A stretch of 64,000 nt of DNA from Desulfobacteraceae bacterium (GTDB lineage: Bacteria; Desulfobacterota; Desulfobacteria; Desulfobacterales; UBA5852): NCBI GenBank assembly GCA_014237395.1, contig JABZFP010000014.1, positions 370,334-434,333 on the forward strand, given 5' to 3'. Made by a program: the position numbers and the translations under genes. Within the stretch, counting starts at the first letter, position 1; each line of letters begins with the position of its first letter. The notes below the pieces were generated by a model. That model was not told where the DNA came from, made no database searches, and saw only the letters and a program-made list of their open reading frames with translations. Below are positions 45,037-54,861 of this stretch, one piece after another.

Positions 45037-45822
45037 ATGGGAAATGAAGCGAACATGCCTCAGGACGTTCTTAAAATTGAGTCGGTGACCCTGGATTTCG
45101 GCGGCTTGCGGGCCCTTTCGAATGTCGACATTACCATCGAGCCGGGGCTTATCACATCGGTCATCGGACCTAACGGTGCCGGCAAAACGAGTTTGTTGAA
45201 CTGTATCTCCGGGTTTTATCACCCGACCCGGGGCGAGATCCATTTTGGCAAACGCCGGTTGACTCATGCTTCGCCCCACCAGGTTTCCAGCTTGGGGATT
45301 GCACGGGCCTTTCAGAATATCGAACTTTTCAGCGGTATGACGGTGCTCGACAACCTGATGCTGGCCCGCCATCAGAAGCTGCGCTACAATTTTTTCCAGG
45401 CCCTGATCTTCTATGGCCGTGCATCGCGGATGGAATCCGAAAATCGCGGCTACGTCGAAGATGTTATCGATTTCATGGAGTTGGAGCCCTATCGGAAAAG
45501 CACGGTCGGCAACCTCAGTTATGGTGTCCAGAAACGGGTCGAGGTGGCCCGGGCGTTGACCATGGGGCCCCAAATCCTGCTGTTGGACGAACCCATGGCG
45601 GGAATGAATATCGAAGAGAAGGAAGACATGGTGCGCTTCATTCTCGATATCCAGAAGGAGCGTGAAATCACCGTGGTGCTCGTGGAACACGACCTCGGTG
45701 TGGTGATGGATATTTCCGACCGGATTTATGTGCTCGATTTCGGAGAACTGATCGGCGCTGGAAGCCCGGCGGAAGTGGCGGCGGATGCGAAGGTCATCGA
45801 AGCCTACATCGGCGAAGAGTGA
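45037..45822 (+). CDS. livG: LivG-type ABC ATPase
   Basis: 261 aa. Walker A GPNGAGKTS near 44-52, NLSYGVQKRVEVARAL signature near 160, Walker B ILLLDEPMAGMN near 180, switch His in LVEHDLGVVMDIS near 214. The C-terminal layout (VLDFGELIGAGSPAEV, VIEAYIGE) is typical of the branched-chain amino acid/amide family. Works with LivF, LivH, LivM and a binding protein. The stop lies at the edge of a long inverted repeat. Confidence 0.92.
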   Translation: MGNEANMPQDVLKIESVTLDFGGLRALSNVDITIEPGLITSVIGPNGAGKTSLLNCISGFYHPTRGEIHFGKRRLTHASPHQVSSLGIARAFQNIELFSGMTVLDNLMLARHQKLRYNFFQALIFYGRASRMESENRGYVEDVIDFMELEPYRKSTVGNLSYGVQKRVEVARALTMGPQILLLDEPMAGMNIEEKEDMVRFILDIQKEREITVVLVEHDLGVVMDISDRIYVLDFGELIGAGSPAEVAADAKVIEAYIGEE

Positions 45823-45943
45823 CGGAAGCGTCATTGGCCCAATATCGGCGTTGCCCGGCATTCTTCGTCACTGCGGCGTACTTTAGTACGCCTCGTTCCT
45901 CAGAATTTGGGCGCCTTGATCTTGGACCAATGACGCTTCCGTC
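45821..45943. repeat. long intergenic inverted repeat with GCGGCGTAC core
   Basis: Outer arms of 22 bp (gacggaagcgtcattggccc... and its complement at 45922-45943, 21 of 22 matching) enclose a core hairpin ctgcggcgtac-ttta-gtacgcctc at 45871-45894. The same core occurs at 60184 and, inverted, at 60368. It starts at the livG stop codon and lies between two genes of an operon. Confidence 0.7.
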
Positions 45944-45993
45944 CTGCTGAAATGGAATGTTGATCTCAACAGAAGAAGATTGATTGAGTGTCT

Positions 45994-47922
45994 ATGGAAA
46001 ACCGTGACGAGTTGGTAAAATACACCATACCGCAGCTGCTGCGGTGGCGGGTGAAGCAGTCCGGCGACAAGGTGGCCCTGCGCGAAAAGGATTTTGGCCG
46101 CTGGAACACCTATACCTGGCGCACGTATTATGATTTCGCGCGCAAATCCGGTTTGGGTCTGGCGGAACTCGGCTTGGAAAAAGGCGACCGGATTGCCCTG
46201 ATCGGGGACAATATCCCTGAACTGCTCTTTGTAGCCGTTGGGGCCCAGGCCCTGGGTGCCATCTCGGCGGGACTCTACCAGTCAAGCCTGCCCGAAGAGA
46301 TATCCGGCATTTTAAACTACCTTGGTGTCAGCATTGTCTTCTGTGACGACCAGGAGCAGGTGGACAAGCTGATCGATATTCGCGCGGCGATACCGCAGGT
46401 CAAGAAAGTGATCTACGAGGACCCCCGCGGCATGCGGAGCTACCGTTCGGACGACTGGTTTATGCCTATCGAAGACCTGTATCGACTGGGCGATGCGGCT
46501 TACGCGAAAGACCCTGATCGATTTGAACGCTTGGTGGATCAAGGCTCGCCGGACGATGTCTGCCATCTCTGTCTGACCTCAGGCACCACCGGGCTGCCCA
46601 AGGGTGCCGAGATGATGCACCGCAATTACATCAATATGGGCTTGCAGATCACGAAAGTCGATCCCTTGGAAGAGACGGACGAATACCTGTCCTTTTTACC
46701 GTTTGCCTGGATCGGCGAACAGATGAACTCTTTCGGGGTGGCCCTGGCCACCGGGATTACCATCAATTTTCCGGAATCGGTTGAAACTGCCATGGAAGAC
46801 TTGAAGGAAATCGGCCCCCACTTCGTCTTCGGTGCGCCTCGCATCTATGAAACCATCCGTTCCCAGATCTGGCTCAAAATCGATGAATCCTACCGCTTGA
46901 ACCAGGCCTTTTACCGGTATTTCATGAAGGTGGGTGAAACGGCGGCCAGCTACCGCATGTCCGGTAAGCCCATGCCCCCCCTGCTGGCCTTCAAGGCCTG
47001 GCTGGGGCAGACACTGGTCTTCCGGCCGCTGATCAACCAGGTCGGTTTTCTCCGCCTGCGGCGGGCCTATACCGGTGGGGCGGCCCTGGGGCCAGACCTG
47101 TTTACGTTCTATCAGGCCATCGGCATCAACCTCAAACAGATCTACGGCCAGACCGAAATCACGGGAATTGCCTACATGCATTCCGACGGTGATGTGAAAT
47201 CCGACACGGTGGGCATTCCGCTGCCGAAAACCGAGTGCAAGATTTCCGAGGAGGGCGAAATTCTCTCTCGCTCGCCTTCGGTGTGCCGGGGGTATTACAA
47301 TTTGCCGGACAAAGCCGATGAATTGCTCACCGAGGGCTGGCTGCATTCCGGGGATGCCGGGTATATCGACGAAAATGGCCACCTGGTGGTTATCGACCGG
47401 CTGGCGGATGTCATGCACAACCGTGAAGGCGAGATGTTCAGCCCTCAATTCCTGGAGAACAAGCTCAAGTTCAGCCCCTACATCAAGGAGGCGGTGATCT
47501 TCGGGGACAAGATGGACTTTGTTGCGGCACTGATCAACATCGACCCGATTATCGTGGGCAAATGGGCAGAGGATCGGGGTATTTCCTTCACGACCTTCAT
47601 GGATCTATCCCTCAAACCACAAGTGGCCGACCTGATCGGAAAGCAGATCGAAGCCTTCAATCGCAGCGTGGAAAAACCCCATTTCCGCATCCGCCGCTGG
47701 GCCATGCTCTACAAGCTGCTGGATGTGGATGATGGTGAATTGACCAAAACCGGCAAGATCCGGCGTAAATTCGTGCGCGAAAAATACACGGACTTGTACG
47801 AAGCGCTCTACGATCAAGCGGTCAGCGAGAAAACGGTCGAAGCGCAGTTCCAGTACCAGGACGGTCAAACCACCAAGGTGGAAACCCTGCTGCCGTTTTA
47901 CACGATGGAAGAGGTATCATGA
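45994..47922 (+). CDS. AMP-forming acyl-CoA synthetase
   Basis: 642 aa from ATG 45994 (GTG 45988 possible). ATP-binding LTSGTTGLPKGAEMMH near 196, YGQTEITGIAY near 384, GWLHSGDAGYIDENGH near 450, and the catalytic Lys in DDGELTKTGKIRRKFV near 580. The long-chain/aromatic subgroup form resembles FadD-like enzymes set inside liv operons. It would turn an imported acid into its CoA thioester. Its stop overlaps the livH start (ATGA). Confidence 0.9.
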   Translation: MENRDELVKYTIPQLLRWRVKQSGDKVALREKDFGRWNTYTWRTYYDFARKSGLGLAELGLEKGDRIALIGDNIPELLFVAVGAQALGAISAGLYQSSLPEEISGILNYLGVSIVFCDDQEQVDKLIDIRAAIPQVKKVIYEDPRGMRSYRSDDWFMPIEDLYRLGDAAYAKDPDRFERLVDQGSPDDVCHLCLTSGTTGLPKGAEMMHRNYINMGLQITKVDPLEETDEYLSFLPFAWIGEQMNSFGVALATGITINFPESVETAMEDLKEIGPHFVFGAPRIYETIRSQIWLKIDESYRLNQAFYRYFMKVGETAASYRMSGKPMPPLLAFKAWLGQTLVFRPLINQVGFLRLRRAYTGGAALGPDLFTFYQAIGINLKQIYGQTEITGIAYMHSDGDVKSDTVGIPLPKTECKISEEGEILSRSPSVCRGYYNLPDKADELLTEGWLHSGDAGYIDENGHLVVIDRLADVMHNREGEMFSPQFLENKLKFSPYIKEAVIFGDKMDFVAALINIDPIIVGKWAEDRGISFTTFMDLSLKPQVADLIGKQIEAFNRSVEKPHFRIRRWAMLYKLLDVDDGELTKTGKIRRKFVREKYTDLYEALYDQAVSEKTVEAQFQYQDGQTTKVETLLPFYTMEEVS

Positions 47923-48812
47923 CTTATTTTTTTCAGCTGGTTGTCAGCGGTGTGGTGGTGGGCTCGATCTATGCTTTGTCGGCCCTGGGGTTTGTCCTGA
48001 TTTATAAATCCAGCCGGGTGCTGAACATCGCCCATGGCCAGATTATTGCCGGTGGGGCTTTCATTGTCTATGCGCTCACCGTTTGGGCAGGGGTTCCCAT
48101 CATCCTTTCGTTTCTGGCCAGTATGGTGATTACCTTCTTTCTGGCCATGAGCGTGGAGCGGGTGTTCCTGCGCCGCCTGATCGGCGAACCCATCATCTCG
48201 GTCATCATGGTGACCATCGGCCTGATGTCCATTATCGACGGGGTGATCTACTTTACCCCCTTCGGCTCGATGAACTACTCCTTTCCCGAATTCCTGCCGT
48301 CCACCCCCATCAGCATGGGAGGGGTGTCCATCTCCTGGACGCAGTTGGTGGGGGTCCTTATCACCTTCATCCTCATCGGCGCTTTTTCGTGGTTCTTCAA
48401 GCGTTCCACGATCGGGGTTTCCATGCGGGCCGTGTCGGACGATCAGCTGGCCTCCATGAGTGTGGGGATCTCGGTGCCCAAGGTCTTCGGTTTGGCCTGG
48501 GCCATGGCCGGCCTGAGCGCGGCCGCCGCCGGCGGTATCATCGGAAACATCACCGGTCTTAATTTCGAGACATTGCGTGCCTTCGGTATCACGGTCTTTC
48601 CGGTGGTCATCCTGGGAGGCCTGGATTCGATCATCGGTGCGGTGGTGGCCGGCATCATCATGGGGCTGATCCAGCAGTTCGCGGCTGGTTATTTGGACGG
48701 CAACTGGGGGCTCAACGGCACGGCCGACGTGCTGCCCTATATCATTCTTCTGGTCATTCTCCTGTTCAAGCCCCACGGGCTGTTCGGAACCCACGAAATC
48801 GAGCGAGTATAA
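47919..48812 (+). CDS. livH: LivH-type ABC permease
   Basis: 297 aa, about eight membrane helices. Family features: GSIYALSALGFVLIYKSSRV near 15, NIAHGQIIAGGAFI near 37, and GGLDSIIGAVVAGIIMGLIQ near 229. Forms the channel with LivM. Overlaps the acyl-CoA ligase stop by 4 bp. Confidence 0.92.
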   Translation: MTYFFQLVVSGVVVGSIYALSALGFVLIYKSSRVLNIAHGQIIAGGAFIVYALTVWAGVPIILSFLASMVITFFLAMSVERVFLRRLIGEPIISVIMVTIGLMSIIDGVIYFTPFGSMNYSFPEFLPSTPISMGGVSISWTQLVGVLITFILIGAFSWFFKRSTIGVSMRAVSDDQLASMSVGISVPKVFGLAWAMAGLSAAAAGGIIGNITGLNFETLRAFGITVFPVVILGGLDSIIGAVVAGIIMGLIQQFAAGYLDGNWGLNGTADVLPYIILLVILLFKPHGLFGTHEIERV

Positions 48813-48815
48813 GCC

Positions 48816-49910
48816 ATGTCGACCAACCGATGGTTTGCCACGGGCAATTTTTACACCACTTACAGGGAAGAACAGCGGATTTTCAAAACCCATGTGGACC
48901 GCCTGTTTTTTATCCTGTTTCTGATGGGCCTCTTCGCCTGGCCCTTATTTATCGACGCCAGCAACCGCAATATGCTGGTGATCAACAACATCCTGATTGC
49001 CGTGGTGGCCGTCTACGGCCTGAACCTCGTCACCGGTTTCGCCGGTCTGATTTCCATCGGCCACGCGGCTTTTGTGGGCATCGGGGCTTACACCCTGGCC
49101 GGAACGGCCCGAACCATCGGCGACAGCCATGTGTTGATCACCCATTGCTGGCCCTTGATGATCCTGGTTTCCGGTGTCGTTGGGGCGGCCTTCGGCGCTT
49201 TTGTCGGTCTGCCGGCCATGCGTCTCAAGCATCTTTACCTGGCCATTGCCACGCTGTCGTTCCAGATGATTTTTACCTGGGCGATCCAATTCATGACCTT
49301 TTTCAACCAGGGCCAGATGATCGCGGTGGGCCGCGTCTTCTGGATCCACGGGCAGGTGGGGCGTAGCGACCATTATAGGTTTTGGTACTATGTGATCCTG
49401 GTCACGGCGGTGATCTGCGGCCTGGCGGTGCGCAACCTGCTGCGGACCCGCTATGGCCGCTGTCTGGTGGCGGTGCGCGACAACGACCGGGCCGCTGACG
49501 CCATGGGGATGCATCCGGGCCTGACCAAGGTATACGCCTTTGCCCTGGCGGGTTTCTTTGCCGGCATTGCCGGGGCGTTGCACACCTATATGTTTCGTGG
49601 GGCCGGCTTCGAATCGTTCACCCTGCACCACTCGATCATCTATCTGGCCATGGCCATCGTGGGCGGTTTGGGTACGCTTCCCGGGAGTCTGCTGGGCCCG
49701 GTGGCCATCCAGACCCTCGAGTTGCAGATGGAGCATCTCTCCGAGTGGGCCGGCTCGTTTCTGCCGGCTTCCATGAATCTGGCCACGGCCCTGCGGCCAC
49801 TCGGATTCGGTCTGGTGATCGTCCTTTTTCTGATGTTCGAACCGCGGGGCATGGCCAACTGGTGGCGTATTTGCCGTTCTTACTTCAAGCTCTGGCCCTT
49901 CCGCTACTAG
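48816..49910 (+). CDS. livM: LivM-type ABC permease
   Basis: 364 aa, nine or ten hydrophobic segments, with an N-terminal soluble stretch of about 35 residues. YGLNLVTGFAGLISIGHAAFVGIGAY near 66-90 and RYGRCLVAVRDNDRAADAMGM near 211 are family hallmarks. Ends TAG; 47 bp to the binding protein gene. Confidence 0.92.
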   Translation: MSTNRWFATGNFYTTYREEQRIFKTHVDRLFFILFLMGLFAWPLFIDASNRNMLVINNILIAVVAVYGLNLVTGFAGLISIGHAAFVGIGAYTLAGTARTIGDSHVLITHCWPLMILVSGVVGAAFGAFVGLPAMRLKHLYLAIATLSFQMIFTWAIQFMTFFNQGQMIAVGRVFWIHGQVGRSDHYRFWYYVILVTAVICGLAVRNLLRTRYGRCLVAVRDNDRAADAMGMHPGLTKVYAFALAGFFAGIAGALHTYMFRGAGFESFTLHHSIIYLAMAIVGGLGTLPGSLLGPVAIQTLELQMEHLSEWAGSFLPASMNLATALRPLGFGLVIVLFLMFEPRGMANWWRICRSYFKLWPFRY

Positions 49911-49960
49911 GAAGATCAGCAGGCCAAAGTCAACCACTAACACCTAAGGGGGGAGTAATG

Positions 49961-51181
49961 ATGAAAAGGAAATATCATCGTCTATGGATTGTCGCGATGG
50001 CAGTTGGACTGGCATTGGCCTTCATGGCTCCGGTCCAGGCCGCCGAAACCTACCAGCTTGGTTTATCGCTGGCCATCACGGGTCCGACCTCGGATGCCGG
50101 CAACCCCTATTCCAAAGGCGCGGAGGACTACATTCGCTTTGTCAACGAAACCAAAGTTCTGGGCGATGCCAAGGTGGACTGCCCGATCCGCGACGACATG
50201 TATGAAACCGCCGTGACCAAGCGCAACTTCGAGGATTTTCTCGATCAGGAAATGGTGCTTTTTCTTAGCTATGCCACCGGCGCCAACCAGGCTCTGGCTC
50301 AGGATTTCAATGAGGTCAAGATCCCGGTGATCCCGGCATCCATGGACAAATCCCTCGTGGGGATGTCCGAATACATCTTCCTGCCCATTGCCTCCTATTC
50401 CCACCAGTACGTCGGTGTGGCCGAGTATGTGGCCAAAAACCACAAGGGCGGCGGTGTCCCCAAAGTGGCTGCTTTTATCCACCCCTCGGCCTTCGGTCGT
50501 GCCCCCCTGGAAGATTTCAAGGCTGCTGTGGCCGCTGGGCTGAAGCTGGATCTTGTCGAAGTGGTGGAACATGGCAAAGACCTTGACAACAGTGCCCTGC
50601 TGCAACGTCTCCAGAGCAAGGGCGTGCAATACGTGCTGTGTCAGACCGTCCAGTCGCCGGTGGCCACCCTGCTCAACGACGCCCAGCGCCTCGGCATGAC
50701 CGCTGCGAGCTTCGGCGAAGCGGGCAAGATCACCTTCATGGGCGCCCACTACACCGGCGGCAACGACTTGATCTCCCTGGCCGGCTCGGCCGCCGAAGGC
50801 TATTACTGGACCACGGCCTATCATGTGACGTCCGAAAAAGGTCCCTGGACCGATTGGCAACTCGATATGGCCAAAAAATACGAACGGGACGACAAAACGG
50901 CCAATTCCCACAACTATGCCTGTGGTATGATGGCAGCGCAGGTGGCCGTGGAGGCCATCCGGCGCACCCGCGAGGCCGGCCAGGAGGTCACCTCGGCGAC
51001 GCTTTACGAAACCCTGAACCAGATGAACGGTGACAAGGCCTTTGAGTCCCTGGCAGCCGTGGGCCCGGTGACGTATGGACCCGGCGACCATATGGGGGTC
51101 GATACCGTCCAGCTTTACGTGGTCAAAGACGGGGCTTTCCAATCCGAGGGAGAGCCGTTCAAGCCTGAATTCATAAAGTAA
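49961..51181 (+). CDS. livK: LivK-type periplasmic binding protein
   Basis: 406 aa from ATG 49961, seven bases after AAGGGGGGAG; ATG 49958 also possible. Signal peptide ending MAPVQAAET near residue 26. Type I periplasmic fold: LGLSLAITGPTSDAGNPYSKGAEDY, later IPVIPASMDKSLVG and KVAAFIHPSAFGRAPLEDFK. The ligand cannot be told; the neighbouring ligase suggests an organic or aromatic acid in place of an amino acid. Confidence 0.9.
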   Translation: MKRKYHRLWIVAMAVGLALAFMAPVQAAETYQLGLSLAITGPTSDAGNPYSKGAEDYIRFVNETKVLGDAKVDCPIRDDMYETAVTKRNFEDFLDQEMVLFLSYATGANQALAQDFNEVKIPVIPASMDKSLVGMSEYIFLPIASYSHQYVGVAEYVAKNHKGGGVPKVAAFIHPSAFGRAPLEDFKAAVAAGLKLDLVEVVEHGKDLDNSALLQRLQSKGVQYVLCQTVQSPVATLLNDAQRLGMTAASFGEAGKITFMGAHYTGGNDLISLAGSAAEGYYWTTAYHVTSEKGPWTDWQLDMAKKYERDDKTANSHNYACGMMAAQVAVEAIRRTREAGQEVTSATLYETLNQMNGDKAFESLAAVGPVTYGPGDHMGVDTVQLYVVKDGAFQSEGEPFKPEFIK

Positions 51182-51334
51182 GGTGCCGGCGGCGTTCAGG
51201 GCATCACATGGTTTCCCTTGCAACGCCGGAATGAAACGGCACTAAGTGATTGCTGTTAAGTGAAAGACTCCAGCGGGGCGCCTGATCCGCGTCCCGCTGG
51301 AACCCAAACCCGAGCGAATCACCGAAGCGAGACT

Positions 51335-52156
51335 ATGGAAACTACCGCCCCGGACAATTTTCTTCTGGAAGTCAACAACATCGAAGTGGTCTACAACGAC
51401 ATCATTCAGGTCCTGCGGGGCGTCAGCCTCAATGTGCCCCAGGGCAGCATCGTGGCCTTGCTGGGCACCAACGGGGCCGGCAAGACCACGACACTGCGGG
51501 CGATCAGCGGGTTGCTGAAGCCGGAAAACGGATTTATTCGGGACGGCTACATCAAATTCAATGGGGTAGACATCACCAATCAGCTAGGCACCCGTGTGGT
51601 GAAAGAAGGGGCCGTGATGGTGCCCGAAGGGCGGCGGGTGTTCAAGCACCTGACCGTGGATGAGAACATCCGGGTGGGATCCATCACCCGCAAAGACGGC
51701 AGCCGCAGCATTCGCAAAGACCACGAGCAGATGTACAGCCATTTTCCGCGGCTTTCAGAAATTACGCATCGCATGGCCGGTTACTGCTCCGGTGGTGAGC
51801 AGCAGATGATCGCGATTGCCCGTGCGCTCATGGCGGCCCCCAAGATGCTGATGCTGGATGAGCCTTCGCTTGGCCTGGCGCCGTTATTGGTAAAGGAGAT
51901 TTTTCGCAATATCGAAGTCATCAATCAGGAATTGAAAACGACGATCCTGGTGGTGGAGCAGAACGCCAAGATCGCGTTGAAGATTTCCGATTACGCCTAC
52001 ATCATGGAGTCCGGCAAGATCGTGATGGAGGGGCCCTCCAGGGAACTCCAGAACAACCCCGATGTCAAAGAGTTCTACATGGGCATCACCCAGGGCGGCG
52101 GGCGGAAATCCTTCAAAGAGGTGAAGTCGTACAAGCGCCGCAAGCGTTGGATGTAG
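51335..52156 (+). CDS. livF: LivF-type ABC ATPase
   Basis: 273 aa from ATG 51335; the frame is open further upstream but without a ribosome site. Walker A GTNGAGKTT near 45, YCSGGEQQMIAIARAL signature near 149, Walker B LMLDEPSLGLAP near 172, LVVEQNAKIALKISDYAYI near 206. The C-terminal tail KEVKSYKRRKRWM is basic and longer than usual. Last gene of the liv operon; a long inverted repeat begins at its stop. Confidence 0.92.
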   Translation: METTAPDNFLLEVNNIEVVYNDIIQVLRGVSLNVPQGSIVALLGTNGAGKTTTLRAISGLLKPENGFIRDGYIKFNGVDITNQLGTRVVKEGAVMVPEGRRVFKHLTVDENIRVGSITRKDGSRSIRKDHEQMYSHFPRLSEITHRMAGYCSGGEQQMIAIARALMAAPKMLMLDEPSLGLAPLLVKEIFRNIEVINQELKTTILVVEQNAKIALKISDYAYIMESGKIVMEGPSRELQNNPDVKEFYMGITQGGGRKSFKEVKSYKRRKRWM

Positions 52157-52298
52157 TTTCGTTCATCGCGCCGCGTCTTTTGCCTCCTGACGGCGTTCTC
52201 GCCTGTTGGCAATCCTCGACGCAGAAAACTGCGCCTGCGGTTGCCAAGCAGACTGCGGCCTTGTCAGAAGCCAAAATCCACCGCGCGATGAACGAAAC
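52156..52298. repeat. long intergenic inverted repeat after livF
   Basis: Arms gtttcgttcatcgcgc (52156-52171) and gcgcgatgaacgaaac (52283-52298) pair perfectly over 16 bp; an inner hairpin uses cgcag-aaaa-ctgcg. Same design as 45821-45943 and 60135-60256 but with a different core. It may act as a terminator or RNA-stabilising structure. Confidence 0.6.
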
Positions 52299-52420
52299 AG
52301 TATTTTTCATAGCGTGCTTCTCGCATCGAAGCAGATTTATTTTTGTAAATGCAATAATTCAGAACGACGGGTTGGAAATAGAACCGAATTAAGTTTTAAC
52401 ATTTCAGAGGGAAGATCGCT

Positions 52421-52822
52421 GTGCAGAAAAAATACCTGGTAGCCTACAATGGATCGGTCGCGGCCAAGGCGGCCCTGGCCCTGGCTAAGCATCAAGCTCA
52501 ATTGCGCGGTTCCCATATCGACGTGGTGACCTCCATGGAGGGCGGCCCCAAGGAAAAGCCCGAGGTCATCAGCGAGGCCAACTTCTATCTGGAAGAGGCC
52601 TGCAAGGACCTCGAGGCGGCCGGGATTTCCCATGAAACCCATCAACTCGTGCGCGGGCTGTCACCCGGTGAAGACATCGTCAAGTTTGCCGCCGACAATG
52701 CCGCCGACTTTATCTTCGTGGGCATCGAGAAGAAATCGCGCACCCAGAAACTCCTCCTCGGGTCCACAGCTCAGTTCATCATCCTCAAAGCCGGTTGCCC
52801 GGTCGTGACGGTTAAACCCTAA
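52421..52822 (+). CDS. universal stress protein (UspA family)
   Basis: 133 aa, GTG start with AGAGGGA upstream. YLVAYNGSVAAKAALALA opens the Usp fold; FIFVGIEKKSRTQKLLLGST near 104-123 corresponds to the ATP-binding loop G-x2-G-x9-G(S/T), but with Lys-Lys where the second Gly is expected, so nucleotide binding is uncertain. Ends with CPVVTVKP, the usual last strand. Confidence 0.85.
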   Translation: MQKKYLVAYNGSVAAKAALALAKHQAQLRGSHIDVVTSMEGGPKEKPEVISEANFYLEEACKDLEAAGISHETHQLVRGLSPGEDIVKFAADNAADFIFVGIEKKSRTQKLLLGSTAQFIILKAGCPVVTVKP

Positions 52823-52964
52823 CCGTCCGTTGGACGTGCCATGGATGTCGGGGGCTTGCTGCCGGGCCGTCTTCGATGCCGTAACCGATCTCCGGTATTC
52901 AGTTCACAGACGCCATGGGACAGGTTACCGGCGCACGAATTCCCACCTGAAGATGCATATGAAA

Positions 52965-53882
52965 TTATAGCGGTTGCCGGTGCAGAAAGGGGCGGGTGCC
53001 CAACTGTGTTTCAAGCTGCTGGCGGACACGCAGGGCTTCCGGTTCCTCCGAATAGGGGCCGACCATGACTCGATGCCAGATCGTTTCCTGGCGTTTTTCG
53101 GAATGGACCGTGGCCGGATAGCCCATCAGGTCAAGCGCATCGCGCTGATCGACCGCCAGTTGGTGATCCAGATAAGCACCCACCTGCAATTCGAAGCGAA
53201 CCTTAGATGCTGCCCTCATCGGTGCATCCGGTTCGGGAATACGGTCGGCCAGGGTGCGGGTAAGGTCGTCCACCGCTCTGATGACCTGGCTGTTCCTCAA
53301 ATTCCAGCCCGAACGGACCCCGCTCAAGGGGATACCCAGGGGGGTCAGCGGCAGGCTGCCGTCGTGCAGGCGGGCTATATGGCTGTCCGACCAGAGCTGC
53401 CGGCCGTCATGGGTATCATGGATCGTGATGTCGGCGCCGACACTCAGCTGGGAGTAGACGCCCATGAAGAGCCGTTCCAGTTCGGTGACGCGGCCGGTGA
53501 CGACGGCGTCGCACCCCAGTCGTTCACCCAGGGTGCGCAAAACATCCGGCGTCAACGGATCGACCGGGATACCGCCGGGATCGGCAAGCGCCTGATCGAC
53601 CACCGCCAGTTCGACATCCTTGAACCGGCGGTGACTGAGATGGCCGTAAAGACTTTGCCGCACCATCTGGCCGAGCCCCGGGGAGTCGGTGGCATCGTGA
53701 AAGGGGAGAATGGCGATGGTGCGCGGCCCGGATGCCGCGTTCGGGGACTCCATCTCCTGGTAGACAACCTGCCGTCGCGATACACACCCCCAGGCCAGCA
53801 AGAGAACACTCAAAAAGACCAATAATGTGAGCCGCATGCGTGGCCACCGGTACGCGCTTATGAATTGGGATGCATTGGGCAT
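52965..53882 (-). CDS. lipoprotein with C-terminal SPOR domain
   Basis: 305 aa. Lipoprotein signal with the Cys in LLLAWGCVS near 33 (ATG at 53837, MRLTLL, is another possible start). Middle domain (about 55-220) has RTIAILPFHDAT, VVTGRVTEL and DTHDGRQLWSDSH, like CsgG/GNA1162-type envelope lipoproteins. Residues 228-300 are a SPOR-like repeat (FELQVGAYLDHQLAVDQRDAL, WHRVMVGPYSEEPEAL), which binds septal peptidoglycan. A cell-division or outer-membrane assembly role is likely. Confidence 0.78.
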   Translation of the reverse strand: MPNASQFISAYRWPRMRLTLLVFLSVLLLAWGCVSRRQVVYQEMESPNAASGPRTIAILPFHDATDSPGLGQMVRQSLYGHLSHRRFKDVELAVVDQALADPGGIPVDPLTPDVLRTLGERLGCDAVVTGRVTELERLFMGVYSQLSVGADITIHDTHDGRQLWSDSHIARLHDGSLPLTPLGIPLSGVRSGWNLRNSQVIRAVDDLTRTLADRIPEPDAPMRAASKVRFELQVGAYLDHQLAVDQRDALDLMGYPATVHSEKRQETIWHRVMVGPYSEEPEALRVRQQLETQLGTRPFLHRQPL

Positions 53883-54157
53883 AGAGGTGATCTCTTGGGG
53901 GGTATGAAACGCAACAGCCGGCTGTAGGGAGCTGTTTTACGTCTGGCGAACGGTTTTTTATGGGGACCCCAACGAGGCTCCATTCTAATGGTTGTGGCCT
54001 AAAAGTCAAAACAAACCCGCGGGGCTGCGAATTGACTAACAAAAGGTGATACCGTATAATCGCATTCGTTTAAAATTCTTTTTTTCTGATACATTTGCAG
54101 CGCGCCCGCGCCTGCTCTGCCATGATTCACCCCAACTGCCGGAGAGGATAAACCATC

Positions 54158-54643
54158 ATGATCAGAACCGAAATATCCCTTTTTCTCAAGAACGCACCGG
54201 GCGAGTTGGGCAAACTGACATCCCTTTTTGCCGAGGCGGGGATCAACATCGATGCCATCACCATCCAGGACGCTTCCAGCTATGTCCAGGAGTTGTTCAA
54301 AGCCCGGGGGAAATCGCTCAAGCGGATTGCCTCCGCGGCGAGCTACAACTCCATGCGCAAGGATTCCGCGGCATTTGCGCTCATTCGCCTTCTGCCGGCG
54401 GATGGGAAGACCAATGCCGCCATCGATATGTTGTCCAAGAACGACTATCTTTTCGACATGCTGCCGGTGATCGCGCTGGAACTGGACAATCGGCCCGGCG
54501 CATTGGCGGAGGTGACGGCCCAATTCGGCGAAGCCGACATCAATATCAACTACGTGTACGGGTCGGTATCCTCGCCGGAGGAAAAATGCCTGTTCGTTTT
54601 CTGCCCGGAAGATATCGATCTGGCAGCGAAAATATTCAATTGA
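54158..54643 (+). CDS. tandem ACT-domain protein
   Basis: 161 aa: two ACT domains and nothing else, residues 4-75 (FLKNAPGELGKLTSLFAEAG) and 93-160 (ELDNRPGALAEVTAQFGEAD). ACT pairs bind amino acids and regulate enzymes; the solo form is common in Desulfobacterota and often stands near phenylacetate/amino acid genes. Target unknown. GGAGAGGA precedes the ATG. Confidence 0.8.
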   Translation: MIRTEISLFLKNAPGELGKLTSLFAEAGINIDAITIQDASSYVQELFKARGKSLKRIASAASYNSMRKDSAAFALIRLLPADGKTNAAIDMLSKNDYLFDMLPVIALELDNRPGALAEVTAQFGEADININYVYGSVSSPEEKCLFVFCPEDIDLAAKIFN

Positions 54644-54861
54644 GCCAAATCGATTGGTAAAATTTAACCTTGCGACCAAATTCCTGCGGAATGCGGTCAG
54701 TATCCTGCCGTGTCATGCGCCTCTCATGCGGTATTTTTTTGAATAACCGCCCCACCCTGACTTCATCGCAAGGGGCCGTCCGGTCCCGTAAATATTTCTG
54801 CTAAAATCCGTAAACTTTTGCCGCCATCGGCCGATAAGTAAGGCAGGAGGGTGTATAATTC

